The translations under genes were made by a program, and so were the position numbers. From positions 4,558,361 through 4,622,360 of the forward strand of contig NZ_AP018042.1 in the NCBI RefSeq assembly GCF_002356295.1: a stretch of 64,000 nt of DNA, in the 5' to 3' direction. Below, in pieces: positions 19,003-27,593 of this stretch; position 1 is the first letter of the stretch, and each line of letters starts with the position of its first letter. The notes below the pieces were generated by a model. It ran no database searches. It had not been told where the DNA came from and saw only the letters and a program-made list of their open reading frames with translations. Source of the DNA: Labilibaculum antarcticum. Its GTDB lineage: Bacteria; Bacteroidota; Bacteroidia; Bacteroidales; Marinifilaceae.

Positions 19003-20379
19003 ATGATATTTGCAAACAATAAAATTCTTGCATTTGTATTTTTGCTGATCACACAAAGCGTGTTTGGACAAATGCAACTGAAATTAACTGTTGAAATGCC
19101 CAATTGTAAGAACGAAGAGTTTTTACTTTTGCAAGGCGATGAAGGAGGGACGTTCGTTATTGACAAAACGGATGTAAGTGAAAATGGAATCCTGTCTTTT
19201 TCGTGGGAAGGTAATTATGGTTTCTACAGACTTTTGGGTGAGAATGAAAAAATTGATTTTATGATTTCCACTCCTGATTTTCACTTCTCCTTAGAAGGGA
19301 AACCAGAAGGGGGAGTGCTTCGTTTTCCTGATAATGATAAAAATAATAAGTTCCATTATTACCTTTCAGTATTTGAAGCGTTGAATCGAAATATTGAGGA
19401 TTTAAGAGAAAAACTGAATGCTTTAAATAAAAGAGATTCATCATATAAAGAGTTGCGCTCCCAGTTTAAAAATGTGCAAAAAGAGAAGAAAGTTTTAGTA
19501 AAAGATTTGTGGCGATCTCATATCGACGAATGGCCGGCACGCATGGCATTGGCTCAACAAGAATTAATGCCTGATTTTAAACTAAAAGGAAAGGATTACG
19601 ATGATTATCTTCAGAAGCATTTTTTTGATTACTTCACTTTTTCAGATTCAGTATTGCAAGCAACGCCAATTTATTATGAAAAAATTGGAAAGTTTTTAAA
19701 AGCACAACACATTGATGATCTGATAAAAGCAGAAAGCTATGAAAAGATAAAAGAAGTAATTAATAAATTGTTTTGGCTAACCGAATTGGAGCCTACTTCT
19801 CAAAAATATCTGGCGAATTATTTAATGAATCGTTATTCTGAAAAAGATCATCCTGAAATTTACCATGTAACAGTGGATGCCTACAAAGTGATGAATACCT
19901 GTGAATACGTTATGGGCAATAAGGTGATACAAAACAGAATGCAGAATTCATATCTGAACAATACCGGGTGGGTGGTTCCTGATGTGCCGCTAAACAATTC
20001 TTTAGATGGTAAAATTCAATCATTATCAGATGTTAATAGTGATTTAACTCTACTGATAATTTGGTCGGGGAGTTGTATTCATAGTAGAGAGATGCTGGAG
20101 CGTATTAACGATTTGTATCCGGAATATCATGAATTAGGTTTGGAGGTTGTAGCAGTATCACTTGATAATAATTTGAATTATTGGCAACAAATGGTTTCTC
20201 AAAACTATTACCCTTGGGTAAATGCGTGCGATACCGATGGTTTAAATGGCGTAACGGCTGAACAATTTAATATTTACGTGACTCCAAGTATGTTTCTGAT
20301 TGATCCAAGTCTGAAAACAGTTGCTGTTCCTCAAACCTTCTTCCAATTGGAAAAAGAATTGATGGAGTTTTTTAAGTAG
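19003..20379 (+). CDS. Secreted thioredoxin-fold protein (TlpA-like) with altered active site
   Basis: A 458-residue exported protein with a signal peptide ending SVFGQ. An N-terminal DUF4369-like beta domain (about 22-110) is followed by a helical middle region and a C-terminal thioredoxin/AhpC-TSA fold (about 325-458) with LLIIWSGSCIHSREMLERI, VVAVSLDNN and a cis-Pro site in YVTPSMFLID. The redox motif, CxxC in TlpA proteins, is C-I-H-S here, so the resolving cysteine is missing; it may act monothiol-like or have lost reductase activity. Family role: periplasmic thiol-disulfide exchange. Single gene. Confidence 0.78.
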   Translation: MIFANNKILAFVFLLITQSVFGQMQLKLTVEMPNCKNEEFLLLQGDEGGTFVIDKTDVSENGILSFSWEGNYGFYRLLGENEKIDFMISTPDFHFSLEGKPEGGVLRFPDNDKNNKFHYYLSVFEALNRNIEDLREKLNALNKRDSSYKELRSQFKNVQKEKKVLVKDLWRSHIDEWPARMALAQQELMPDFKLKGKDYDDYLQKHFFDYFTFSDSVLQATPIYYEKIGKFLKAQHIDDLIKAESYEKIKEVINKLFWLTELEPTSQKYLANYLMNRYSEKDHPEIYHVTVDAYKVMNTCEYVMGNKVIQNRMQNSYLNNTGWVVPDVPLNNSLDGKIQSLSDVNSDLTLLIIWSGSCIHSREMLERINDLYPEYHELGLEVVAVSLDNNLNYWQQMVSQNYYPWVNACDTDGLNGVTAEQFNIYVTPSMFLIDPSLKTVAVPQTFFQLEKELMEFFK

Positions 20380-20636
20380 GAGAGTGTGGTGGCGGTTTTA
20401 CATCCATTTAATTCCAAAAAATCTGTTTGAAATATCAGCTCGTCATGCTCTGCCTATTTAAATAGACTCCGCGCATTTTCTTTGGTATTTCACTCATTTT
20501 ATTATTGCTTTATATCGTTTATTTTGCTTGTCCATAAGGTTGACAATATGCACAGTGCGGACGCTTTATTAATACAAATTAGGTTCAAATTCGCTCGTAA
20601 ACCGCATTGGGTATATTGTGGGGTAGTGGCTGGCAT

Positions 20637-21269
20637 TCATTCATAATCCTCAATGAATTTTATCAACTGTTGATAATCTGTTATCCTTATTAAATCAGTT
20701 CGGTGACTGTTAAATATTAACTTATCGTACAAAATTGCTTTTATTCCTAATTCTTTAGCTGCTTGTATTTCTGAATTTGGGTCATCACCTACTACTATCA
20801 ACTCATTGGGTTGATACTGATGTCTTTCCATAATTTCAGCAAAAACTTCCTTTTTTGTTCTATTGTCCTTTTGTGGGTCTATGATGTAAATTTCATTGAA
20901 ATCTTCTTTTATTCCCAAATTTTTGACTTTCCCTTCTTGCATTTTTGTAAATCCGACTGTCACCAAAAATTTATCACAATCTAATTGTTTTGTGGAAATA
21001 TAATCTTCAAATGGGGTCATTCCCATATCAGCGGTCAATTCCTTAAGTATTTCAAATCCTTTTTTAATCAATGTTTCGGAAAGTTGATATTCTGAAGCAA
21101 CCTTTTGAAATGGTTTTCTCATAATATCTTTTTTTATACTTTCAATTTTATCATGTAAGTCAGGGTCATTCTGAAATAGATTAAATAATGGTTCAAATAA
21201 TTTATCACCAATAGAATATACTGAATAAATCGTGTTGTCTAAATCAAAGATTATTGCTTTTAATTTCAT
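20637..21269 (-). CDS. HAD-superfamily hydrolase
   Basis: A 210-residue protein from the ATG at 21269 (the longer frame starts at 21299, inside a dispersed repeat element). HAD motif I is AIIFDLDNTIY with the nucleophilic Asp and the +2 acid, motif II is in FLVTVGF, the Lys region in KNLGIKEDF, and motif IV is VVGDDPNSEIQAAKELG. A soluble cytosolic phosphatase-type enzyme with an alpha-helical cap; substrate not predictable. The start at 21269 puts the Asp motif close to the N-terminus as usual. Confidence 0.85.
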   Translation of the reverse strand: MKLKAIIFDLDNTIYSVYSIGDKLFEPLFNLFQNDPDLHDKIESIKKDIMRKPFQKVASEYQLSETLIKKGFEILKELTADMGMTPFEDYISTKQLDCDKFLVTVGFTKMQEGKVKNLGIKEDFNEIYIIDPQKDNRTKKEVFAEIMERHQYQPNELIVVGDDPNSEIQAAKELGIKAILYDKLIFNSHRTDLIRITDYQQLIKFIEDYE

Positions 21270-21296
21270 GTGTTTTTTTATTCGTTTTTTATTTGT

Positions 21297-21363
21297 CATA
21301 TGGAACTTACCATATAATCACCTCCCTGTGTGTAGAAAGCTTTATACATGGACGTTTCATATG
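21297..21363 (-). repeat. CATATG-bounded dispersed element, copy 1 (short form)
   Basis: 67 bp delimited by CATATG on both sides. Read on the minus strand it begins ATGAAACGTCCATG, has the core ACACAGGGAGGTGATTAT and ends CCATATG. It shares both ends and the core with two 89-bp copies at 60.3-60.5 kb but lacks their 18-bp palindrome. An 17-codon frame beginning MKRPC runs from 21360 to 21307. It lies directly upstream of the HAD gene. Confidence 0.65.
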
Positions 21364-21396
21364 CTATTTTGTATTTTCACCTTGCTTGCCACTAAG

Positions 21397-21790
21397 GGCA
21401 GTTTCTCTAAAAACTCATCAGGCTACTCGTTTAGTCTTTAAATATAGCGGTTTTAAGCATGCCTGAAAATTGAAAATGCTTTTATTTGGAAATAGAATTG
21501 AGGTTCTTTCTTGGGTCACTTTTGCCTCTGAAAACACCTTTAATGTAAGGCTAGTGCGATGGCTATGCTCACTAGTGAAATCTTTTGAGATGAAAACAAA
21601 AAAAAGCTACAGATTACTCCACAGCTTTATAATATTTTCAAAACAAATCCATTTTAGGAACTTCATTTCCTAGCATTCCCTTTGCTGAAAGTTACCCAAA
21701 TTAAATTATTACTCATAAAATAGCAATTTTGTCATCGGAACCATCAACCCATCGTACCTATTGGGCAGTTCCTGCCACACGAACGTTTAG
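21397..21790. repeat. ~395-bp direct repeat, copy A
   Basis: Imperfect direct repeat of 23384-23781; shared blocks include CTAAAAACTCAT, TTTAAATATAGCGGTTTTAA, AATAGAATTGAGGTTCTT, AAGGCTAGTGCGAT and CCTAGCATTCCCTTTGCT. Non-coding. With copy B it brackets the PAS kinase gene. It fills the intergenic stretch between the HAD and kinase genes; nothing else is seen there. Confidence 0.8.
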
Positions 21791-21816
21791 TTCGTTATAA
21801 GCAGTTTTGTCATTCT

Positions 21817-23340
21817 TCATTCGGATTTATTAAAAGGTAGTGTGAATTTGAAATCACTACCTTTGCCTAATTCACTCTCAGTCCAAATATTTCCACCATG
21901 TTTTTTAACGAATTCTTTGCAAAGGATTAAACCTAAACCAGAACCTTTTTCTTTTGCTGTGCCAATTGTGCTTGAATTTGAAGATATCTTAAAAAGCTCT
22001 TTACGTTTTTCTTCATTCATACCAACACCATTATCCGAAATGGTTATCTCAACCCAATCTTTTGTTAAAATTGCAAAGACACGTATTTCTCCTCCAGGTT
22101 TTGTGAATTTAATTGCATTGGAAATAAGATTCCTTAAAATTATTTTCAGCATATCTTCATCTGCATAAACTTCAATTTCATCTGCAGTGAAATAATTTAA
22201 AGAGATGTTTTTAGCATTTGCTATTGTTTTTTCAAGTTTTAAAACTTCCAGAATGATATTTGAAAAAACTATTTTTTCTGGCTTGAAACTAATTTTTCCA
22301 GTTTGAGATTTTGCCCAGTTTAATAAGTTATCCAGCAGAGTAAGCGTGTTGTTAGCCGACGAATTTATAACGTTTAAATACTTTTCAGATTCAGTAAATG
22401 ATGTATCATTTACTTTTTCAATTAACAATTCGGAAAATCCTATAATGTTGTTAAAAGGGCTTCGTAAATCGTGTGCTATAATTGAAAAAAACTTGTCTTT
22501 AGTTGCATTTAATTCTTTTAATTTTCTTTCACTTTCAATTAACGCTAATTCAGATCTTTTCCTTTCACTTATATCTCTTGCTAAGCCTGTTGCTCCAATA
22601 ATCTTATTCCTATCATTTTTAATCGGATTAAAAAAACTTTCGTAATAAGCAAGATTTTCGGTCCCATACATCCTAACATTTGAATGAGTTTCGCCCCTCA
22701 ACGCTCGGTCGTAATTGTCTTTGGCTATTGCCCTATCTTCATCAGAGCTTATGCAATCCAGAATATTCATTCCAACTTCGATTTCCTTTCCATAGGCATG
22801 TTTCATTACTTTAGCATGAGCCGAATTGAAGTACAGATAGTGATAATCTTTATCGATAGAGAAAAGTATTGTGTTACTTTGGCTTTCTAAACTGGACTTT
22901 AGTAGCAACTGTGAATCGATCAATGCCTTTTCAGTTTGCTTGCGTTTAGTGATGTCTTTTCCGAAAAACAATGCTCCAATTATTTCTTCGTCAACAACTA
23001 TCGGATTCATAAATACTTCAATGTATAGTGAAGTATTCTCAGTATTAATATTGTCGATAAATGAAAACGATTCATTACTCAGGGCTCTGTCATATCGTAA
23101 TTTCCAGACTTCTCTAAAAGGTTTAGGAAGTGACAAAAGAAGGTTTATTCCTGTCTTAAGATAAATTCCGAACCCCTCATGAAAAGCAGAAACAAAAACA
23201 CTGTTAGCATATAGAATTTCATATGCCGAATTTATTGCCCATACACTATCTGTTGTATTCTCAAAGATGGATGCTAAATTTAGTTTACTCAAAACTTTAA
23301 GCTTTCTATTGTCAGTATTCTCAAAATCTTGATTTTCCAT
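21817..23340 (-). CDS. PAS-domain sensor histidine kinase
   Basis: A 507-residue kinase without transmembrane segments. Two PAS/PAC units (about 22-135 and 145-262, each ending in a GxxxDITKRK or ARDISERK PAC tail) are followed by a HisKA domain with His290 in AHDLRSPFNN and a HATPase_c domain with the N box RNLISNAIKF, SDNGVGMNEE and GSGLGLILCKEF. No receiver or output domain, and no response regulator is adjacent, so it is an orphan kinase. It sits exactly between two ~395-bp direct repeats, which suggests the interval was duplicated, inserted or moved as a unit. Confidence 0.9.
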   Translation of the reverse strand: MENQDFENTDNRKLKVLSKLNLASIFENTTDSVWAINSAYEILYANSVFVSAFHEGFGIYLKTGINLLLSLPKPFREVWKLRYDRALSNESFSFIDNINTENTSLYIEVFMNPIVVDEEIIGALFFGKDITKRKQTEKALIDSQLLLKSSLESQSNTILFSIDKDYHYLYFNSAHAKVMKHAYGKEIEVGMNILDCISSDEDRAIAKDNYDRALRGETHSNVRMYGTENLAYYESFFNPIKNDRNKIIGATGLARDISERKRSELALIESERKLKELNATKDKFFSIIAHDLRSPFNNIIGFSELLIEKVNDTSFTESEKYLNVINSSANNTLTLLDNLLNWAKSQTGKISFKPEKIVFSNIILEVLKLEKTIANAKNISLNYFTADEIEVYADEDMLKIILRNLISNAIKFTKPGGEIRVFAILTKDWVEITISDNGVGMNEEKRKELFKISSNSSTIGTAKEKGSGLGLILCKEFVKKHGGNIWTESELGKGSDFKFTLPFNKSE

Positions 23341-23383
23341 TTTTTGATGTGATATATCATTAATTTTTTAAAATTGCTTGGGA

Positions 23384-23781
23384 CGGCAGTTTGTCTAAAA
23401 ACTCATAAGGCTATTCGTTTAGTGTTTAAATATAGCGGTTTTAAGCATACATGAAAAATGAAAATGCTTTTATTTGAAAATAGAATTGAGGTTCTTAAAT
23501 CTGGGGCCCTTTTAACTCTAACAGCACCATTAATTCAAGGCTAGTGCGATAACTGTGCTCATTAGTAAAATCTTGTGATATGAATAGATAAAAAAAGCTG
23601 TAGATTACTCCGCAGCTTTACAATATTTTCAAAATCAATCCATTTTAGGAACTTTATTTCCTAGCATTCCCTTTGCTAAAAGTTCCTCAAATTAGTTCAT
23701 TCCCCATAAACTAGAAATTCGATGACCGAAACCATCAAACTACCTTACCTATTGGGCCGTTTTTGCCATGCGAAGGCTTAG
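23384..23781. repeat. ~395-bp direct repeat, copy B
   Basis: Second copy of the repeat at 21397-21790, same orientation, many short identical blocks and scattered substitutions (estimated by eye at roughly 80 percent identity). No coding potential. Together with the REP-like repeat at 23889 it fills the gap between the kinase start and the transposase. Confidence 0.8.
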
Positions 23782-23888
23782 TTGTATTATTATGTTTTCA
23801 ATTCTATAGTGTTTCTTGTCATTTAATTAGTATTAGTGCTAACAAGTGGCTAAAATGCGATGCATCTTATATCACTTATCTGTGCGTG

Positions 23889-23991
23889 TTTGTAAGTTGT
23901 TGTTATGTCCTGAAAGGACAAAATATAATAGCGATGGATTTTAATCCATCGAATAGGCGACCATCGAAAAAGGAATAGCCCTGAAAGGGCG
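23889..23991. repeat. REP-like 103-bp repeat, left copy beside transposase
   Basis: Contains three small palindromes in a row: GTCCTGAAAGGAC, GATGGATTTTAATCCATC and GCCCTGAAAGGGC. Differs from the copy at 24622-24724 by a single base. It abuts the 3' end of the transposase gene. This arrangement is typical of REP sequences mobilised or maintained by REP-associated tyrosine transposases. Confidence 0.85.
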
Positions 23992-23996
23992 AAATA

Positions 23997-24449
23997 TTAA
24001 TCCCAGATGTATCTCTCGTCATAATCGACCTTGTATTTTTTAAGAAAAGCACGGTATTCATCTTGAAAACTATGCTTCTTGTGATGCTGATGCTGGTTCT
24101 GTATATAGTCTCGAATGACATCCACCTCAGTTGGGTTTACCGAGAAGGCACCATAACCATCTTGCCAGTAAAAATGCGCCAATTCAGAGCTCTGCATTTT
24201 CATCCATCTCGACGATGATGTTTTGATGCGTTTGATAAGTTCTACCAAACTACTGTTTTTTGATAACATACAAAGTAGGTGAATATGATCGACATGACCT
24301 CCTACTATTAATATGGGACAACTAAGCTCATTACATGTTTTACCAAGATAGGCGTGCAGCTTTTCTTCGTGTGGGGAATGTATGAGCGCCTCACGATGTT
24401 TTGTGCTGAATACGATGTGAAGGTAGTTTTGTACTAATGATTGTCCCAT
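23997..24449 (-). CDS. HUH tyrosine transposase, IS200/IS605 or RAYT type
   Basis: A 150-residue Y1 transposase. The HUH motif is GGHVDHIHLL (His55, His57) and the catalytic tyrosine is Tyr115 in VIRDYIQNQ; FYWQDGYGAFSVN is also characteristic. Length is normal and the frame is intact. It cleaves and joins single-stranded DNA through a 5'-phosphotyrosine. No tnpB gene is present. Near-identical REP-like palindromic repeats stand on both sides, which favours a RAYT-like single-copy enzyme with its REPs over a classical IS200, whose ends would be unpaired hairpins. Confidence 0.9.
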   Translation of the reverse strand: MGQSLVQNYLHIVFSTKHREALIHSPHEEKLHAYLGKTCNELSCPILIVGGHVDHIHLLCMLSKNSSLVELIKRIKTSSSRWMKMQSSELAHFYWQDGYGAFSVNPTEVDVIRDYIQNQHQHHKKHSFQDEYRAFLKKYKVDYDERYIWD

Positions 24450-24522
24450 GATTATTTTATTTCGCCCTTTCAGGGCTTGTTTATTGGTCTTACTTCCCCG
24501 ATGGGATAAATCCCATCGTTAT

Positions 24523-24634
24523 TATATATCATTCCTTCGGAATTTGTCAATTCGCCTGCAAAGGCTTTATGTATTTTTTTTAGTAGTTCTACTAAATGCA
24601 TTTTCATTCACAGAATAGGTATTTGTAAGTTGTT
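24523..24634. repeat. B-type repeat next to transposase, copy 1
   Basis: Shares TATATATCAT, CCTTCGGAATTTGTCAATT, GCCTGCAAAGGCTTT, a T8-9 tract, TTTTCATTCA and GAATAGGT with 24746-24860. Includes a GCCTGCAAAGGC hairpin. Overlaps the start of the right REP copy. Confidence 0.7.
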
Positions 24635-24724
24635 GTTATGTCCTGAAAGGACAAAATATAATAGAGATGGATTTTAATCCATCGAATAGGCGACCATCGA
24701 AAAAGGAATAGCCCTGAAAGGGCG
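24622..24724. repeat. REP-like 103-bp repeat, right copy
   Basis: 102 of 103 bases match the left copy at 23889-23991, in the same orientation, with the same three palindromes. Such near-identity between two copies only ~0.6 kb apart points to recent copying or gene conversion. Confidence 0.85.
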
Positions 24725-24745
24725 GTATATAAATCCTATCCAAAC

Positions 24746-24860
24746 TATATATCATACCTTCGGAATTTGTCAATTTGCCTGCAAAGGCTTTCTGTAAAAT
24801 TGATTTTTTTTTAGTTCTTCCAAATGGATTTTCATTCATCGAATAGGTGTTTGTAAGTTG
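24746..24860. repeat. B-type repeat next to transposase, copy 2
   Basis: Second copy of the unit at 24523-24634, with small indels around the T tract. It ends in GTAAGTTG, the same sequence that starts the REP unit, but here the REP itself is missing. Confidence 0.65.
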
Positions 24861-25559
24861 CTGTTGTTGTACGTTAGGGAAGTTGCACGCAACGAGCCTG
24901 CGGTGATTAACAATTGCCTAATGTAGCAATCTATATTCAATTAACAAAACAGAATAAGTGTTGTGGTATTTGTTCTAAATAGTAGAGCCGTGGCATGTTG
25001 TGGGTGTAAAGTGGAAATACGGTAAAAATAGAAGGGGAATAGTGTTTGGTTTAATGCTATGTTTATTACCTGTTTTTTGCAATGGGCTGTTTTTACTGGC
25101 TTTGTTGATTGTCTCCTTCCAAAATAACTCTTGTTTAGCTTCGTTTTGAGTGCATTTTTTTTAAAATTCGATCATCGGGATTTTAAGATGGATACATTTT
25201 TTTTAAAATGTCCTTTACCCAATTCGTTTTAATCATATTTCTATAGCAAAGGGTGTTGAGCGAAATTATAATGGGCTCCTTTTTTTTAAATGCATTTAAA
25301 ATGATTTGGTTTTCATGCTTTTTTTAAAAAATACTAGTAAACAGATGCATGTTGGGGAATGAGGATTGGTAAATTTGGTTTTTTTTTTAAAAGATTTTTT
25401 TTTATCCTCTGTAATTCCTCATTGTTTATTATGTATACAGGCTTTTTTTGTTGAAATATTGTGCTTCGATTTAGAAACGTAATGCATTTGTAATTGTATA
25501 ATAGCTATTTATTTGTTAAATTGATGTTAGCATAATGCAAATAATTAAAATTTATAAAG

Positions 25560-26297
25560 ATGTTTAACAAAACGAAATTCTATTTGTTGATTTTATCAGA
25601 TTACCAATTTTTAGCAACTTATGTGTTGGATATTTTAAATCGGTACGAAGAACCCGAATTACAATTGGGGAAAGTTAAAGCGAAACTAAAAGCAGCAAAT
25701 GATAAGCTACTTGGTAGTGCACAAATGGTAAAATCGAAGGCTGTAACCGAGGTGTTGGCAAAATTGGATTTGGATAGGGATGATGCGTGGATGTCATTTT
25801 ATCATTACCTGATTTCCTGTTCGCGCAGATTAAATTCTGAATCGAGAGAGTTTGCCGATAGATTACTGGTAATCGCATCTGTGCCAGAGATGCATATTCA
25901 TAATTTGGGGTATCAGAAACAAACTGTTAACACAACTAATTTTTTCAATATCATAGATGCTGATGTTGTATATACTGAGGCTTTGGAGAAAATTTCGGCC
26001 AATGTATTGTACAATGAATTGAAATCAGCGCAAGCGGTATTTGAGGAAAAAGAAGCTGATAAATTTAATGATGGTACGGGAAAAGAGAAATCGGAGAGCG
26101 TTGAGGCGACGAAAGATATTAGAACAGCCTTAGTTAGCCTGGAAAAACTTTTGTCTACCATGAATGATCTTACAGACAAACCTGAATATTTAGTAATTGC
26201 AACTGCCATAAATGAAGTGGTGGATCAGGTTAATGCAAAAGCATTGGGTCGTACTACCCGTCGAAAAAATTCGAAGGCTGAGGAAGTTGCTAATTGA
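25560..26297 (+). CDS. Unrecognised cytosolic helical protein (possibly DUF6261-like)
   Basis: A 245-residue protein without signal peptide or transmembrane helix. Predicted mostly helical; charged, with a basic C-terminal tail (TTRRKNSKAEE). The general make-up (a ~240-residue helical protein with a variable middle and a basic Ala/Lys-rich tail) recalls the Bacteroidota DUF6261 family, but this is weak. No enzyme motif seen. The ATG start is preceded by a long AT-rich leader. It is followed after 72 bp, which contain a terminator hairpin, by another unrecognised gene on the same strand. Confidence 0.6.
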   Translation: MFNKTKFYLLILSDYQFLATYVLDILNRYEEPELQLGKVKAKLKAANDKLLGSAQMVKSKAVTEVLAKLDLDRDDAWMSFYHYLISCSRRLNSESREFADRLLVIASVPEMHIHNLGYQKQTVNTTNFFNIIDADVVYTEALEKISANVLYNELKSAQAVFEEKEADKFNDGTGKEKSESVEATKDIRTALVSLEKLLSTMNDLTDKPEYLVIATAINEVVDQVNAKALGRTTRRKNSKAEEVAN

Positions 26298-26316
26298 TCG
26301 TTTTATTTTTTGAATT

Positions 26317-26342
26317 CCCCCATCTCAACAAATGGGGGTTTT
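26317..26342 (+). terminator. Rho-independent terminator
   Basis: CCCCCAT, 8-nt loop, ATGGGGG, then TTTTCTTTT. Between the two unrecognised genes; it implies partial or complete separation of their transcripts. Confidence 0.75.
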
Positions 26343-26369
26343 CTTTTGCAGACTAAAATGTAATCCCCA

Positions 26370-27593
26370 ATGGCAAAAAGAAGAAAACCCAAAAATACTG
26401 ATCAGGCCCGAATTTTTTATAAAAGAGGAGGATTCTCGGCTTTTGATAAGGCATGCCGAGTCTTTTTTAATAAGTTGGATTTGTTAATGCAATACAACAG
26501 CTTATCTATATCAGAAAAGAGATCGATGTTTACCAATAAAGTGGTGCTTACCAGACCCGTTGCGGCAAAAGGTCAGCCAATACCTTCAAAGGAACTTCAA
26601 AAATTAGGCGATTGTATTCAGAAAAAAATTAGAGTGGGTTCATTCCAATCAAGTGGCAGCTGGTTTTCGGCCTACGAATTACAGATATTTTGGTTGTTAG
26701 GGGGGCTAATGGATTGCAAGTCGACAACTGCTAATCGAAAACAGGCTTTAAAGGAATTATTTGGCCCCCACATAATAGGTTTTAAAAGTTTTGCTCCTCA
26801 GTTTTTTCTTTCAATTAGTAAGGCGGCAATGAGTTTGAGTTCTATTGATACTAAATATTATAGTATTGATATTAGAATGGCTGCAATTGTTCCTGATAAT
26901 CCGGAAATGGAAATGTCGGTGCAATTGTATCTTCATCCGGCAAGGAAAAAACACATTAAAATTAATAATGTATACCGCCCCGCATTTTCTATTGGCTTGC
27001 CCAAGTTAAATTTAGGAATGGATTGGTTAAAAGTAAAATCAGGTTTTCTGAAAGGAGCTTACAGCGGAGAAAAAGAGGAGCTGGCTGTTTACATGCAATC
27101 ACATGCAAAACAACGATTAATTGACCGACTTGATCTGCTGGATTCTTCATCGATATATTTTACATTGTGGGAAAATACGCTTGATATGGATAAATTTATT
27201 ATCTACAAAGATCATATTCTTTTTCCGTACGAGCTGCATAATTGTAGAGTTGGATACTTGGTTGCTGATGTAATTGACGATTTACTGGTTTTTAAAACTT
27301 TCCTATTCATTACTCATTCATCAACACCCGAAGGCGATAAGCTGAAAGAAATCAGCGGTTTAGGTTGGAAAGACATCAGCTATTGGAAAATTGATTGTTT
27401 AAGCACCTTTACGAATATAGATACTGAGAAATATCCTCGCTTAACCGTGATGTTCGAAGAAGCAGGTTTAGGTGATCTTTTTAAATTAAAAGACAAGGAA
27501 TTCGATTTGGATACCTTGCAAGATGCTAATTTAGATGCACTGCGCGATTACATCGCTCAAGGGAAACAGGAGAGGAGCATGGAATTTGCATAA
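26370..27593 (+). CDS. Unrecognised 407-residue protein
   Basis: Intact frame with an ATG start and a strongly basic N-terminus (MAKRRKPKNTDQAR), compatible with nucleic-acid binding. No signal peptide or membrane segment, no known catalytic motif recognised. Segments that might define a family are QSHAKQRLIDRLDLL (about 245-260), with a HAxxRLxxR pattern seen in some toxin-like folds, and GYLVADVIDDLLVFKTFLF (about 300-320). Codon use looks like that of the neighbours. It follows the gene at 25560 after a terminator. Function unknown. Confidence 0.65.
   Translation: MAKRRKPKNTDQARIFYKRGGFSAFDKACRVFFNKLDLLMQYNSLSISEKRSMFTNKVVLTRPVAAKGQPIPSKELQKLGDCIQKKIRVGSFQSSGSWFSAYELQIFWLLGGLMDCKSTTANRKQALKELFGPHIIGFKSFAPQFFLSISKAAMSLSSIDTKYYSIDIRMAAIVPDNPEMEMSVQLYLHPARKKHIKINNVYRPAFSIGLPKLNLGMDWLKVKSGFLKGAYSGEKEELAVYMQSHAKQRLIDRLDLLDSSSIYFTLWENTLDMDKFIIYKDHILFPYELHNCRVGYLVADVIDDLLVFKTFLFITHSSTPEGDKLKEISGLGWKDISYWKIDCLSTFTNIDTEKYPRLTVMFEEAGLGDLFKLKDKEFDLDTLQDANLDALRDYIAQGKQERSMEFA

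Larger units (their letters stand above)
24450..25559. other. 1.1-kb non-coding region: REP units and T-tract-rich sequence
   Basis: No credible gene. From the left: a GCCCTTTCAGGGC-type palindrome (near 24462), GATGGGATAAATCCCATC (24499-24516), a B-type repeat at 24523-24634, the REP copy at 24622-24724, a second B-type repeat at 24746-24860, then an AT-rich part with five T7-10/A3-6 tracts between 25155 and 25392. The last ~150 bp form the leader of the gene at 25560. Confidence 0.6.

Noticed and set aside
21600-21632. Terminator hairpin inside direct repeat copy A
   Set aside because: The AAAGCT/AGCTTT pairing is only six bases with a long loop, and it is interrupted in copy B.
23997-24449. 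Complete IS200/IS605 insertion sequence
   Set aside because: There is no tnpB, no clear left-end/right-end hairpin pair or target motif, and the flanks are near-identical REP-type repeats, which fits a RAYT better.
24636-24839. 67-residue frame across the REP copy
   Set aside because: It is a read-through of the palindromic repeat; the same peptide ending is produced by the other REP copy at 23903-24121.
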